Assembly: GCA_944990035.1 (NCBI GenBank) | Contig: CALYLX010000106.1 | Span: 396,522-460,521 of the forward strand | Source: Clitopilus passeckerianus | Lineage: Eukaryota; Basidiomycota; Agaricomycetes; Agaricales; Entolomataceae | Length of the DNA stretch: 64,000 nt | Direction of reading: 5' to 3' | In this document: positions 1 through 11,193 of the stretch, one piece after another | Position numbering within the stretch: position 1 is the stretch's first letter | How the letters are laid out: each line of letters begins with the position of its first letter | Position numbers and translations under genes: made by a program | The notes under the pieces: generated by a model | What the model was told of the DNA's origin: nothing | What the model saw: only the letters and a program-made list of their open reading frames with translations | Databases searched by the model: none

Positions 1-215
1 TTTGAGAAAAATAATACTGAGAGGTGCAGGGGGAGCGGAACTACATTGGGTAAGAGAACAACGAACACAAGAATAAGTGTGGCTTTAGAGGGAATTGTTC
101 GTCCTGTACGCTAGGTGATAAAAAGACTTCCCCCCTTCCTACTGGACAAAAGTTTGCCTAGATTAAGTGGTCAGTGGAAGAACAGCCTTCTGAACAATGT
201 AAAGCCTCACTGAAT

Positions 216-877
216 TCAGCCTCGTTCAGTGGGGCACAAGCCACCAAACGCGTGAGCACCAAATTTGGTGGCTAGTCGTTGAGTAGCGGAAAGTCGGAAA
301 CCTAGGAAGAAATCATAGACAGTCCTTGCCGGATTGGCGCAGAAGGTTGCTACAAAATTGATATATGTCGCGCTACCACTGCAGATGCTTGAGAACGTGT
401 AATCCTCGGTGTAAGAGATAAAATCTGCATTGTCGTAATCGAAATGAGAGGGACCGCTAGCGTAAACCACTTGGTAGAATAGCTCCTTCTCAGTACGCTT
501 GTAAGCCACTAATTCCTCAGTAAAGTTGACGTTTGCAAGGTTGGAGGTACATATGGCCCCAGGGACATTGTCTTTCCGGAAGTTGCGACCCCCGTGCCTC
601 CCTGAGAGAATCGGGAATGAGAGGTCGGATATCGTAAGTTAGATATTTCACAGGTCTTACTCACATACCAGTCGACGTGGTGGAAAGACTCAACGATGGG
701 CAGAACCTTGGTAAGGGGGACATCAAACTGATAAGGAAAGGCAATAAACCCGGGTTTGGAGCCCGGAGGGCATTTCGGGTCAAGGGGGTGGGTTGGTATT
801 GTAGTCGTCTCAGCACATCGAACCGTGAGGCTTGCGCTCAGGAAGACGAGAGAAGCGTAGACAAAATGAGCAAACAT
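216..877 (-). CDS. Secreted SRPBCC/START-like protein, two exons
   Basis: The model has exons 669-877 and 216-597 joined by a 71-bp intron (donor GTATGT, acceptor GAG), giving 196 aa. The N-terminus MFAHFVYASLVFLSASLTVRC is a signal peptide with a hydrophobic core that ends near an Ala-Glu. The mature part contains the string DNVPGA just after the splice, then TEELVAYKRT and a C-terminal FVATFCANPA. This order resembles a fungal secreted protein set with an SRPBCC (START-like ligand-binding) fold, but I infer this from memory of the motif pattern, not from a search. The acceptor is not the first AG: an AG six bases earlier would break the frame. The protein is probably extracellular; its ligand is unknown. 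No neighbour suggests a pathway. Confidence 0.6.
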
Positions 878-2265
878 GAGAGGCGATTAGAGCTCGAGAT
901 GTAATCTGAAGAATATCCATCCATATTGTGCCGATTTTATAGTCATTGGTGAATAAATTGTCAATAACGTCAAATAGCGTCTGATGGACGATATCCAGCT
1001 CGTGGGTTCGAAAAGGGAAGAGCTCACATCCTCAGTCAAGGCCTCAAAGCTCCGTGGAATTAAGAGAAGAGCAATCCAGGTGATCAAAGGGAGAAGGTCG
1101 TGAACACGATCGATGATCGCTCAACTCATCAAAGATCTGAGGCCTGATGGGTTAAGAAGGCAATCCGATGAACAGCGAAATACTCGTAAGGATGTCAGTG
1201 CAACGACAGCCTCCCAAATGTCTCGAAACGCTGTTTGTCCATACAATGCAATGTGTCCGTAGCCTACCTCAGATGTTGCGAGCTTGTAGTAGCAGACCTG
1301 GGTAATTGGATCGACGAATACATACTAGTAGGTCTTGTATCGGTCCGCCAAATATCCGTATCTTTTACAACGGGGAAAGCATGGTCTCGGTCGGAACCGC
1401 CTGTTCAGAAGTAGATGCAGCCCCTACTATTATGGCGCCCGGAAATGTATAACAGCGGAGAATCTATATTTTGTGTTTCACATCATGCTGATCCCCTACA
1501 ACAACTACGACTACCATAACCCATGCTAGGAGGCTCATGGAGAGGCCCAATAATAATCTATGATTGGCTCGCAATTTCGTGTGCGATCAACCCGCACACC
1601 TGTTGGAAATGTCGGCTGGACTCGGATACTTCTAGAAGCTCCAGGCTTTTGTTCTGCTAGTAGCCAACAGTCAGAAACATCTTCTGGTGCGATAGAGCAG
1701 TCTTCTGGCATGATCCTTCTAAGAACGTTCCATGTTGTAGATCTTTTGGAACTTCTGATCTCCTGCGCAATGGTATTCACGCTGACGAGACTGTAAAACT
1801 AATGTTTTTGGTTTTGACAGAGGGGAACCATCAGAACGCTACACCTTTGCCCTAGGAGGTGGAACTTCTCCATAAGGCCCAACCGTACCAAACCCTTGCC
1901 ACTGAACGCTATATGCCGATATCTTTCCTCCCATTCTGCAAGTCGCTCCGTCTAGATCTTCGGCCGTATGATTTACGACAGGCCATAAGGGGTGATTGAC
2001 TTGTCTCCTTCACGCAACGGAGGTTGTGTTAAGGCAGAGCCTAACAACTTAGGTAATACTGTTTACGTTCGATGTCTTTGATAAACAAAGACAGAGATTT
2101 GTCAGCAGCTGCGGCTGTACTGACGACCTGGTGAGATTGACGAAGCAAGGGACTTAAAGGCGAAGTAGAGAACTAAGCAGTTAGGTAGATTGCCTAGGTT
2201 AAGCTGAGGAGCCTTGACCAAATGGTACAGGTTTATATACCTATCTAGTAGTTCTAAATATAGCG

Positions 2266-2326
2266 CATGCGCAGCATGCTGAATAAGTAATGAGTCATGC
2301 GCAGCATGATGAGTAAGTACATGAGT
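2266..2326. repeat. Two tandem copies of a ~30-bp repeat
   Basis: Copy one covers 2266-2295 and copy two 2296-2326. Both begin CATGCGCAGCATG and end ATGAGT, with AATAAGTA or GAGTAAGTA between. Further TGCGCAG and AGCATATGTGAGTAA fragments follow at 2402-2430, so the array may once have been longer. There is no coding potential. Confidence 0.7.
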
Positions 2327-2586
2327 CAGAAAGAGTCAGATAAGGTATAAGTCTCTCACAATCGTGAGAGATGCGGAGTAAGCATGGAGAAAAGGTGAAA
2401 AATGCGCAGTGATGCGCAGCATATGTGAGTAATCGTGCATAGGTAAGCGGGCCGGGGTATGTAAGGAGAAACATGTAAGCAAAATCATAACAGGTTGACA
2501 GTCGAAGTTTGAAGTTTGTTGCTATCCTGCTTGGGCCGCCACTTCTGAGTTTGCTGCACAATATACAGTCTGGTTTTTCTATAGGT

Positions 2587-2600
2587 GGGGGGGGGGGGGG
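2587..2600. repeat. Poly-G homopolymer (14 G)
   Basis: A run of 14 guanines on the plus strand. It could be unstable in length and is a likely place for sequencing error. Confidence 0.85.
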
Positions 2601-2985
2601 TATCAACTGGCTCTGAACTTGGGCTCAACGTCCTCTTCTCAAAAAAAGAAAAAACATGTCACACCTCAACTTATCCGTAATGGAAGAATCACATATTTCC
2701 TGCTCTGTGAAATGGTCCGACCACTTCATAAGGTTCCATCACATCGATATCCTAAGCTTCCTTCCATGTGTCGTATTCATGATGACAAGATAACAAGAAG
2801 AGGTTGTTACCCTTTGAACATTCCATAAACGTTTTCGGTGGAAAACCATCATTGTTCCGAAAGACGATGCCACCATGAGGTCCCTCCAGATGCGACCACC
2901 AACTCTGTAGGCGAACCTCCAACGCCTACAGAGCCCAGAAACCAGGCCATCCTGTGACCAATGGGATATGTCTCTCCCTTGGTGC

Positions 2986-2993
2986 TTATAAGG
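2986..2993 (+). promoter_or_regulatory. TATA-like box of the terpene synthase
   Basis: The string TTATAAGG lies about 50 bp before the start codon at 3043. It is the only TATA-like element close to this gene. The assignment rests on position and sequence alone. Confidence 0.4.
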
Positions 2994-3042
2994 CCTACAT
3001 TTTTAGTGCGTCTCTGTATCTGCACCCAGTACTCCCTCAGCC

Positions 3043-4294
3043 ATGCAACCTACGCTCAACAATCAGACTCGGGCGATTCGCCTACCTGACTTGGCCACTA
3101 CTTTCTCTATCCTTCCCGACAAGGGAAAGAATCCGTACTACTCTGAAGTATATCCAGAGGCTCACGCATGGATCCGCAAATTCAATCAGCATGTCTATGG
3201 CCCCAAGATGACCAAGTTCATGGGGAATTGCAAATTCAAGCTATTCACTGAATTCTGCTACCCGTATGCTGATAAGGAGCGCCTTCGAGCCGTAATGGAC
3301 CTCGTAGATTCAGATTTCTTCGAAGCCTATAATTGTTGCCGACAATATTCCCCGCAAGGTTAATGTTTTCTGGTTCTACAATGCTGTCACCGATGTCCAG
3401 ACAGGTGAGGAGGCAAGGCAAACCGCTTTGATTGCTGCTCGTGCTCTGCGAGAGCCTGAATTCGAAGACGGTTCTTGGGTGTGTGACCTCCCAAAGAGTG
3501 CGTAACCTCTCCTCGTGGATTCATCTACTGATTGTTGGGCCTGCAGCTTCGCTCGTCTCCACCTAATTGCCAAGTCAAGCCCCGAGTTCATCGCCCGTTT
3601 CGTCGATCACTTCATAAGCTATGCGGAGAATGTTAGCTATGAAGCCGTCCTCCGCGAAAAGCACGAGGTCCTCGGACTCACAAGTTATATTGCCTTCCGC
3701 CGTGAGACTGCTGCTACACGCTGTGTTATGGACTTCGTTGAGTATGCCGTTGGAGTTGAGCTTCCGACACGAGTCCTCAACGACCCTGTCTGGATTGCGG
3801 GCTATAACGCTGCTCTGGACCTTGCCTTCGGCACTAACGTGCGTCTCACAACTTTCATTTTTTTCGGGCTAATCAGATGGCGACTTCATTAGGACATTCA
3901 TTCTTACGACATGGAACAAGGAATGAGTCATGGTGGGGCGAACATTATCACCGTTATCATGAAGACTCGTAATATCGACGTCCAGGGCGCTATGGATTAT
4001 TTCGGAGGATTTTGCGAAGCCCTCACGATCCAGTTGGCCGACGCGAAGCAATATCTTTCCGCACATCATGATCCAGTCTACTCAAAGGATGCCGCCCGAG
4101 TGATGGAGGCTTTTGCTATCCTGGTGCGAGGCCAAGATCGGTGAGCCTCACCTCGTGAAGAGAATCACACTGCCAACCTCACATTACATACAGATGGGAC
4201 TGAGCGCTTTTTCGGAGACCAGAGCAAGGAGGTCGGAGAAACTGGGTTGTTCAAGCTGAGAGAGGCTTTTGGGGGCTACGCTTTGGATGAGTAG
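3043..4294 (+). pseudogene. Sesquiterpene synthase, altered D-rich motif, last exon out of frame
   Basis: Exons are 3043-3303, 3359-3501, 3547-3838, 3893-4140 and 4194-4294. The family is the fungal class I terpene cyclase of the trichodiene/pentalenene type, which ionises farnesyl diphosphate with a Mg2+ cluster. The N-terminal RLPDL, a PYY following the first helix, the NDIHSYDME triad (NSE motif, 3836-3919) and ERFFGDQ near the C-terminus all match the family. Two oddities stand out. The aspartate-rich motif, normally D(D/E)xxD, reads NAVTD at residues about 94-98. The fourth splice also leaves two bases that do not join in frame: a TGA arrives after three codons, while the conserved ERFFGDQ frame is one base away. 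Either the gene is decaying, the last border is wrong, or there is a one-base sequence error. Codon structure elsewhere is intact, so any loss is recent. Confidence 0.7.
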
Positions 4295-5296
4295 ATATCA
4301 ATGAGAATTGAGTGCACTCGGAGGAATCGTGGGTTCGCCGGGGATTAGAAACGCTTCCCCACCATGTCAGTCTAGAACACATTCATTCAGAGTTTTGGTT
4401 CCTTATACGATTAAGATCCTGCCAACTTGAATATCAACGCGAGCGTGTGGGCACGGAAATGCCGTGGCAGTCCTCGCAAATCAAATCGACCTGTAGGTCT
4501 GATCCAGATTGTCCTAGGAAACTTCAAGACCCAAAATACATCAATACGGAAGCATTAAACTGGTGTGAATTCCACTTCAAGCTCATTACCGCGACTCTTA
4601 AGAATGCTGAGTACTTTTCACTTGGGCCCGTTGCGCACCAGGTTCAGCGTATAGATATTCCGCCAGTCCCATGTACTCAACAGCTCTTATCCACTCACAC
4701 ACTACCAGTTGCCTCAGAGACTTCTCGTGCCCATGGAATGTTTACACGCTCACAAAACACAAGCGCTTGAGCGTGGCTCACCGCATCCTCTAGAATATAG
4801 CAGGGAAGGTGTACAATCACAGCACGACCTCCGTAGATGTGATTTCTGCACATTGGTTATTGTCGCGTCTCTAGTATCGACTATCTGGGTATCTGCAGAC
4901 CCTCCCATCTGTGGCGAGGCTTTTAACGTGTTCGAAAGCTCCGACCTCCCAAAATTGGTTGTAAGTTAATCGCGTTATTCAGGCCAAAGCCCCGTACTCG
5001 AAACCAATGCCACGGGAATTCTGGTAACAGGGGGAGCACCATATCCATTCAGGAGGATAACGAAATCGTGACTATCGCCGATGCTCGTTGAGGGCGCAAA
5101 GGGTGTTATTCAGAAGTGCGCCCGTAATACGATTACACCCATCACTGAGTGGATGAATTTACTGCCTTAATCTTTGATATTAATGAATTGGACGGGTGGC
5201 CCTACGAACACATGTACTAGCGTATTTAAGGGTATCGAGGCGTGAATGTCATACTAGCTCCCAAATTCCACCCCGAGATAGAAGCACATCGACAAT
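4295..5296. other. Intergenic, no supported gene
   Basis: An open plus-strand frame at 4312-4770 starts only with GTG and resembles nothing I recognise. A second overlapping frame follows at 4709-4969. Neither has splice partners or conserved motifs. I see no repeats or promoter elements that can be supported. Confidence 0.4.
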
Positions 5297-8034
5297 TCAC
5301 CGTCCAACAGCCTTTAACCAGTCCAGACATTCAGAGAGTTTGTCCTGTGTAGTATAGTTATATCAGCGCTGCCCAGCGATCAAGGGAAAATGATATACCT
5401 GAGAGACATTCATGTTCGTCTGTATGTCCAAAATCACCCCTTCGGCCTCCCTCCTTGCCTTCCTATCCAGTCGTGCCCGTAATTCCCTTCTCGCATCGAC
5501 AACATACGTCCCGGCACACTTTCTCCGCCGCCTAATATTGATATCTTGATGCCAGTCCATCTCGTACTCGAATCGTGTCTTCAAAGCGGCGATGAGCCCT
5601 TCAATTAGAGCTGAGGCCGTCAGAAGCCAAATGGGATATCGAAGGACGTCTGGTTCTGAGCGAGATATCAGCATTGGGTCGAAAGGAGGGAATCTCGAGG
5701 CCTCGCCTTCGATGGCCCCATAGAGCAGGGACCATGCCTCTTTCAGAACGCAATTCCAGTCACTCTCACGTGGACAGAGCTCTCGTAAGGCAGGTGTTGC
5801 GAACCATAGCTCGTCGAGGATAGCTTGAGGTGACATCCCGAAGTTGTAGTCAACAGCACAAAGGACGTCCCTCTGTGAAGTCTAAGCCACCCGTTAGGCC
5901 CTGTACGAGAAAGTACTATGCGGGAAATGACCTCAAAATCCTCGTAAGATAGTTTTTGCGGGGAGAGCGCCTGAAATTCTGAAGCTAGGATGGGGAGAAG
6001 AGGCGCAAGGAAGTCCCGATGTAGCTGGCGTACTGGCTGAGCGTGCCCCCAAGCTGTCATGATGGCTGCCTCTCACCTTCACGCCAAGTGCCAAGCAAGC
6101 GACAGCCGTATCCCAGATCACCATCTCGCGGCCTTCTTCCAAAGAATATGCGCGAGAGTGGGCGGAATAGGAGTCGGTCTCTGATACAGCGTCTGAATCT
6201 AAGCGTATGTTAGTCGTGGATGATATCAGGTCGTATTGGGTGGTACCTTCACTATCGGATTCCGAACTATCTTGTACCCCGACGTTCCCGTTACTCCCGA
6301 CAACAAGGAAGCAGTATCTTAGGAAGAGGTGAGCGGCGTGGAAGCGAGTATTAGGCGATGTTGAGAGTTGATCATGTAGGTTAGAGTATTTCCATGGCGC
6401 TTTGCGAGTAGCAGGCGATGAGGCGTTCGTGCTAGCAAGAGTATCCGAAGATGAAGAATCCGAGCAAGATTTGTAGTAAGAATCACTGCATTCCGAGCGA
6501 AACGGTGATGTTAATGTAGCATTATTAGCAGGAGATTCGGGCTCTCCGTCAGGACTCGGAGACTCGCAGGGAGAACAAGAAGCACTAGTGGACCTAGATT
6601 CTTGATCTGGGTAAACGGGGAGAACCTGTGGTGCTTGATCAACAACCAGCCTGATGAGAAATATCGCCGAAGGTCCACCTCAAGGATCCACTCAATAATC
6701 GCAGAACGTAACTCTTCCCCTATTCCCAACCGTGATTCCCAGGTTTCTTCGTCAGCTTCCTCACGCTGACCTTTGGAGCCATACATGCCAGCAAACGTTT
6801 CAATAAAAAGAGAGACTTCCTTCCGCCTGAGTTTGTCTTCCCTCGCGCGTAAACGGATTAATCTGAGTTTGGACGTTGCATCTTCGCTGAGAGGTAGCCC
6901 GGCGACGTGGTTTGCAGGCGGAGCAATGATGGCAACCGCGCATCCCCCACCTTGACGTTGAGTGTCCTTCGAAGAAGTCTGCGGATGTTGGGCCACGCTC
7001 GTTCGGGGAAGCTCGCCTTCTGGAGAGGAGTGCAAATCCATCTGTACAAAGGTATCTGAATTAGAATGTGGGTAGAATATATGCGCGTTCTGTATGGTTA
7101 CCTGTGGCATCTCGGACTGGAGTGACGCAGCTCTTCGGGAACTCGCCCTCTCGCTCGCGAAATGAGCTCTAGATGAAGCACTTGACTTCACTTGATGCTT
7201 GCTTCCAGTCCTGCTCCTTTTAGATGGTGGTTCCGCATCGCTCTGGCCGCTGCTACATGTCCGTCTCCGACTAAATGGTGTTTTGAGGAGAGAAGAACGT
7301 CCGAGACGTTGACCTCTTCTATTAGAAAGTCGCCGAAGAAGTAGAGATTTCTGCACCTTCAGATCCCTCTGGCGATCGCGAAGTACGTGAAGTCGCCGAG
7401 AAGCCGCAGTGCGTTCTTGCAGGGGTCCGTAAGCATTAGCTCCCAAAATGATCCTGCTTGCGAGAGGTGATCCAGAGTCGACAACCATCCCTTTGTCAGC
7501 GCTATTAGTCAATCCAGAGGGAGAGGGAGACGCGAAGGTAGGCGTGCAAATAGAGATCCCATCTTCTTCAGTATCCGCTTCTGCCCCATCGTCTGGTTCG
7601 GAGAAATTATGCAAGATATCCGAAAACATTGTATCTCGAGAATCAGAAAGCAGGTTCGGAAAGTCGACTTTTGATGCTTGAAGTTTCTGCGGAAGGTCGC
7701 CTGGAAGGAAATCAGTGGCTATATGCGCTTCTCCAGGAACGCAAATCTGAGTTGGCAAGGAGCGCTGTATTTGAACGGCAAGAAGTCTTTCGTGTAATTG
7801 GGTAGTGAAGCAGTCCGCCTTTTCCATGCTTTGACCGCGAGGTGATTGGGTTCCGAGATCCAATGAAGCAGAAGATGCAGTAGAAGCAGCGGAGCTACGC
7901 GTTGCAGACTCCCAGAGCTGAGTCGGAGGACTTGAGGAGTATACTGGAGGGCTACTCGATACAGGTGGTTCAATGTGATAATTGCTTGGCTGAGATGAGG
8001 GCAGAAAGTCAGAGTTCTCTGCGTCGCTGAGCAT
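5297..8034 (-). CDS. Large cyclin-like protein with long disordered N-terminus
   Basis: The model has exons 7102-8034, 6679-7041, 6247-6625, 6077-6198, 5917-6024, 5399-5872 and 5297-5344, about 808 aa. The first ~450 residues are Ser/Pro/Glu-rich and probably disordered, with a basic stretch around RRTCSSGQ and SKRSRTGSK that could be a nuclear signal. The C-terminal third reads like a cyclin N-domain: HAAHLFLRYCF, then WDTAVACLALGVKLHRDFL, then RDVLCAVDYNFG and SPQAILDELW. It ends in a basic, helical tail. In this family such domains bind a kinase; the partner is not visible here. The intron at 7042-7101 is 60 bp with no in-frame stop, so retention would add 20 residues without a frameshift. 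The donor at 6678 (GTGGAC) is weak. Assignment to cyclins is inferred from pattern. Confidence 0.65.
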
Positions 8035-8277
8035 CCGTGATAGAGACAGAATGACTTGAGTTCTATGCCAAGCTCTCCAAATTTATGTATGCGCCAGTAT
8101 TCCAGAGTTTTAAGAGCGCCGTTGGTTAATGGAAAGAGCGAAGTTGAAGCCTCTGGCAAACTCGAATGTTTTGTGATTAGTGGCCTAAAGAGGCAAGTTC
8201 TTTTCACGGCGTCTCCTTGTGCTCAAACCACCACCACCCAGGCTCTACTCACATTCCTCCTTTGAACAGCTTTCAAG

Positions 8278-9299
8278 ATGTCTACTCCGCCGACAACGAG
8301 GCCCGTAGTCTTCATGGATATTCAAATAGGAGAAACTCCTGCGGGAAGGATAAAGATGGAGCTGTTCAGCGATATTGTGCCCAAGTAAGTTCTGCACCAA
8401 ACATGCTACGATTTCGCTGAAGGATTCAAGCTCATGATCGTCAACAGGACAGCTGAAAACTTCAGGCAACTTTGCACGGGAGAATACAGGTACGACGAGC
8501 TCTCCAAGCATACGTTGATGAGATATATACTCATGATCACATGAAGGGTAAATTCACGACCTCAAGGATATAAAAACGCAGTATTTCACAGGCATGTACC
8601 CCAATCCAGCATATACGCTGAAATTACTTACCAGGATAACGCAGAGTGTACGAAGCCGCCTAGATTGCCATAGAATCGCTTGCTCAATCTTCGATCGAAA
8701 CAGGGTTCCAAACTTCATGTGCCAAGGTTCGCCTGAAATGTCTTTGCCCCTGAGTTACGACCTTCAATCTTCTATCAGGCGGTGACTTCTTGAAGGGGGA
8801 TGGAACTGGATCGTTCTCTATCTACGGTGATAAGTTCCCAGTAAGCCTTACACTTCTTTCTGATATGTACCTGGCTAACCTTTTTCCAGGACGAAAACTT
8901 CAAGGAGAAGCACACCGGTCCTGGGCTGCTCTCCATGGTACGCCTTCATACTTACGCTTCTATCGACCCCACCGGCTGAAAGGGTTTCCAGGCTAACTCA
9001 GGCCCCGGTACGAACGGGTGCCAGGTCGGTCTTTGTCGAACTTTTCCTACTTACCTACCCATACCTGAACACTCTCATCAGTTCTTCATAACAGCAGCAA
9101 AGTGCGATTTCCTCGACGGAAAGCACGTCGTCTTCGGGCGCGTTGTTGATGGCATGCTGACGCTGCGTAAAATCGAGAATGTTCCTACCGGACCTAATAA
9201 TCGGCCGAAGCTGGTGGTTAAGATCACAGGTGGGTTTCCAGTGCTGGACTAATTGATTCGTTGTCTGATCGCGTTTTTGTAGAATGCGGAGAGATGTAA
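8278..9299 (+). CDS. PPIH: Peptidyl-prolyl isomerase H-type cyclophilin
   Basis: Nine exons: 8278-8384, 8448-8489, 8547-8591, 8704-8726, 8779-8840, 8890-8937, 8992-9024, 9082-9229 and 9283-9299, giving 174 aa, the usual single-domain length. It catalyses cis-trans isomerisation of X-Pro bonds. The PPIH subtype sits in the U4/U6.U5 tri-snRNP of the spliceosome. Visible family strings are [37 protein letters not shown] (catalytic Arg), [28 protein letters not shown] and the terminal ECGEM, which favours PPIH over CypA. Intron 3 begins GC (AG|GCATGT), a GC-AG intron. Across that junction the protein reads FHRVPNFM, one residue shorter than the family's FHRVIxxFM. This may be a real deletion or a sign that the acceptor is slightly misplaced. 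Confidence 0.88.
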
Positions 9300-9916
9300 T
9301 GCACGTCCCCTCACTTGCTCGGTTGAGGAACATTGGTTTCGTAGTTGGGTCCCGTAATTTCCCCAACGAGGATCGAAGGCCAACTCAAATCTTGTCATGG
9401 ATATGAAGCAGAAGTTGTAATTATCCAAAGTCATCTACGAGTCCATTGACGAGCCGAGTGTATTGTATCTATATCCTTTGTGAATAAATAATTGGGAGAT
9501 TCCGCTTTGAGCAGAACAAGGCTCTTTTTATCAAATCTCTTCCAACCTCGACCCACCTGTTCTCACTACTTAAGCGCCATCGATACTCCTTCAACCCACA
9601 CGTTGCCCTTCGCAAGCTCAAGCAGGCACAAAGGTACCGTGCAGTGGCGGGAGTAATTCGATGATGAAATCGAGTAGTTCCATTTCGTGGCCCACACCAC
9701 CACCAGCATCGCATAGCGAATCCCGTGAGGCACGCTTTACGAAAAACATGGCGGGCTAGACTCTTAGCCGTCGGAAATTTGGCTGAAGGGCATAAACTGC
9801 GACCCTTCCCTCTGGCGACTTTTTGTGAGGTGGTTCTAGATGACACTTCTTCCACGAAGCGCAACACGTTTTCTGTCCGTGTCCATGGACGTAGGCAAAC
9901 GGATAATCATCGGGCC
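9300..9916. other. Intergenic, convergent 3' regions
   Basis: This 617-bp stretch lies between the cyclophilin and the following minus-strand gene. The reading frames present are unconserved and antisense to each other. I see no supported gene. Confidence 0.5.
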
Positions 9917-10810
9917 TCACTGAAGTTGCTGTTCAGGAGGGACCACAACACAGCCCACTCGGCTCTCGACGCAATAGGCGCTGAGATCGTGTATAGGCGC
10001 ATCGAACGTAAGACCAGCAGCAATAAAAGTCGAGCGTCGGATGAGGTGTGAGGATGGGGAAAAGGATGCTGCAGAAACACCAGATTTGCGGGTTTTGCGC
10101 CAAAAGGTGGTCGGACGGACTGTAACACCAATTAGCTTGGCATGAAAACGTGTATGATGTGAAAGTAACATACGAAGAGGAGGTGGAGGCCGTATAAGCT
10201 CGCCTCCACGTGTGCTTGCTCCTGAGTCGGACGAGAAGGCGGTATAACTTCTCTTTGGTCCACGTTGGAAAGGGATATACGAGGATGGTGGTGCGACCTC
10301 GTAAGGTACTTCTATCCAATTTGCGGTAGGATCCTGCCGCTGTTCCTGGGGCTCCTTCTCTTCTTCAACAGCCTCCCTGGACTGCTGAAACTCCGTCTTA
10401 GATGGGGGAGCAGATTGCGAACGGGTGGATCGATGGCCTCTAGGTCGTGGTCGTGCTTTCCCGGTATTAAGTGGAGGGGACAGGAATGCTGCGTCGAACT
10501 GTGGTCTTGCGATTTGTCGACCTCTTGGAACCGGCCGTGAATTTGGCACAGGGCTGTTCAAATCGAGCTCCTCGACCTTCGTGGTAGATGTAGCTTCATC
10601 GACGTCGGTTTCAAGCGTAACCATGATTGCCCCAGAAGTCCTTCCATCCCCTCCTCCTCCTTCCGTATTTATAGCTGCACTGGACCGGTTGTAAGGATGA
10701 CTAAAGTTTCGGTTTCCGCGACCAAAGTTTAGGAATGGAGAGGATTGGTTGGCGCTATGTGGGTAGAGAGGAATGGCGATGGGTGAAATCAAAACAGTCA
10801 AGTCTGTCAT
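9917..10810 (-). CDS. Unrecognised conserved-looking fungal protein
   Basis: The frame is open from 10810 to 9917 and contains a 54-bp stretch at 10120-10173 with a perfect donor (GTATGT) and acceptor (ACAG), so the spliced product is about 279 aa and the unspliced one 297 aa. The N-terminal two thirds are disordered and rich in Pro, Arg, Ser and Glu. The C-terminal segment after the intron, PTTFWRKTRKSGV then SSHLIRRSTFIAAGL, is dense and looks conserved. I cannot name the family. No signal peptide or membrane segment is present. The start was taken as the first ATG of the frame. Confidence 0.55.
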   Translation of the reverse strand: MTDLTVLISPIAIPLYPHSANQSSPFLNFGRGNRNFSHPYNRSSAAINTEGGGGDGRTSGAIMVTLETDVDEATSTTKVEELDLNSPVPNSRPVPRGRQIARPQFDAAFLSPPLNTGKARPRPRGHRSTRSQSAPPSKTEFQQSREAVEEEKEPQEQRQDPTANWIEVPYEVAPPSSYIPFQRGPKRSYTAFSSDSGASTRGGELIRPPPPLRMLLSHHTRFHAKLIGVTVRPTTFWRKTRKSGVSAASFSPSSHLIRRSTFIAAGLTFDAPIHDLSAYCVESRVGCVVVPPEQQLQ

Positions 10811-11193
10811 TGTTGCGTCGTTACTTGAAATTTTGTCGACTGCTTTGGTCGTTGTTTAGGACGTGAGGTGTAAGGAGTGAAGACGGTCAGTAGAATGCGA
10901 GGTCAATGCTGACGACGACAATAAGAATAATGGCAGATGCAAGGTCACACGGCGATGTGAAACTGAGTCCGTTTTGACGCAGATGGACAGGTGTTTGGCT
11001 CAAATCAGGGTTATCTCCATTTCGCCCGCTCTTTGATAGCAAACGGGGGTTGCATTTCGCACAGTTACAACGTAAAATTGAACGGACTCGGACTGTAAAG
11101 AAAATAACAGGAATCGTAGGTTCAGCGTCAGACTTATAAAACTGAGCCAGTCATTGTCGGATGAACGACAGATTAACCAGTCGCTTGTCAGGA
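10811..11193. other. Intergenic; 3' flank of the duplicated unit
   Basis: No gene is supported. From about 10965 the sequence resembles 12580-12650 (shared string GGCTCAAATCAGGGT and CTCTTTGATAGCA), marking the edge of a tandem segmental duplication. Confidence 0.6.

Larger units (their letters stand above)
878..3042. other. Intergenic stretch with short repeats and a G tract
   Basis: Only short, low-quality reading frames occur here. The stretch holds two imperfect copies of a ~30-bp repeat near 2266-2326, a third partial copy near 2400, a run of 14 G at 2587-2600, and a TATA-like box just before the terpene synthase. No gene could be supported. Confidence 0.5.

Noticed and set aside
1000..1020. 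A tRNA T-arm (GGTTCGAAA)
   Set aside because: No cloverleaf could be drawn around it.
4312..4770. A gene next to the terpene synthase
   Set aside because: No ATG at a sensible place, no recognisable domain, and no intron signals linking it to the next frame.
9469..9867. A 132-codon minus-strand gene after the cyclophilin
   Set aside because: Cys/Trp/Arg-rich odd composition, no conserved motif, no splice partner.
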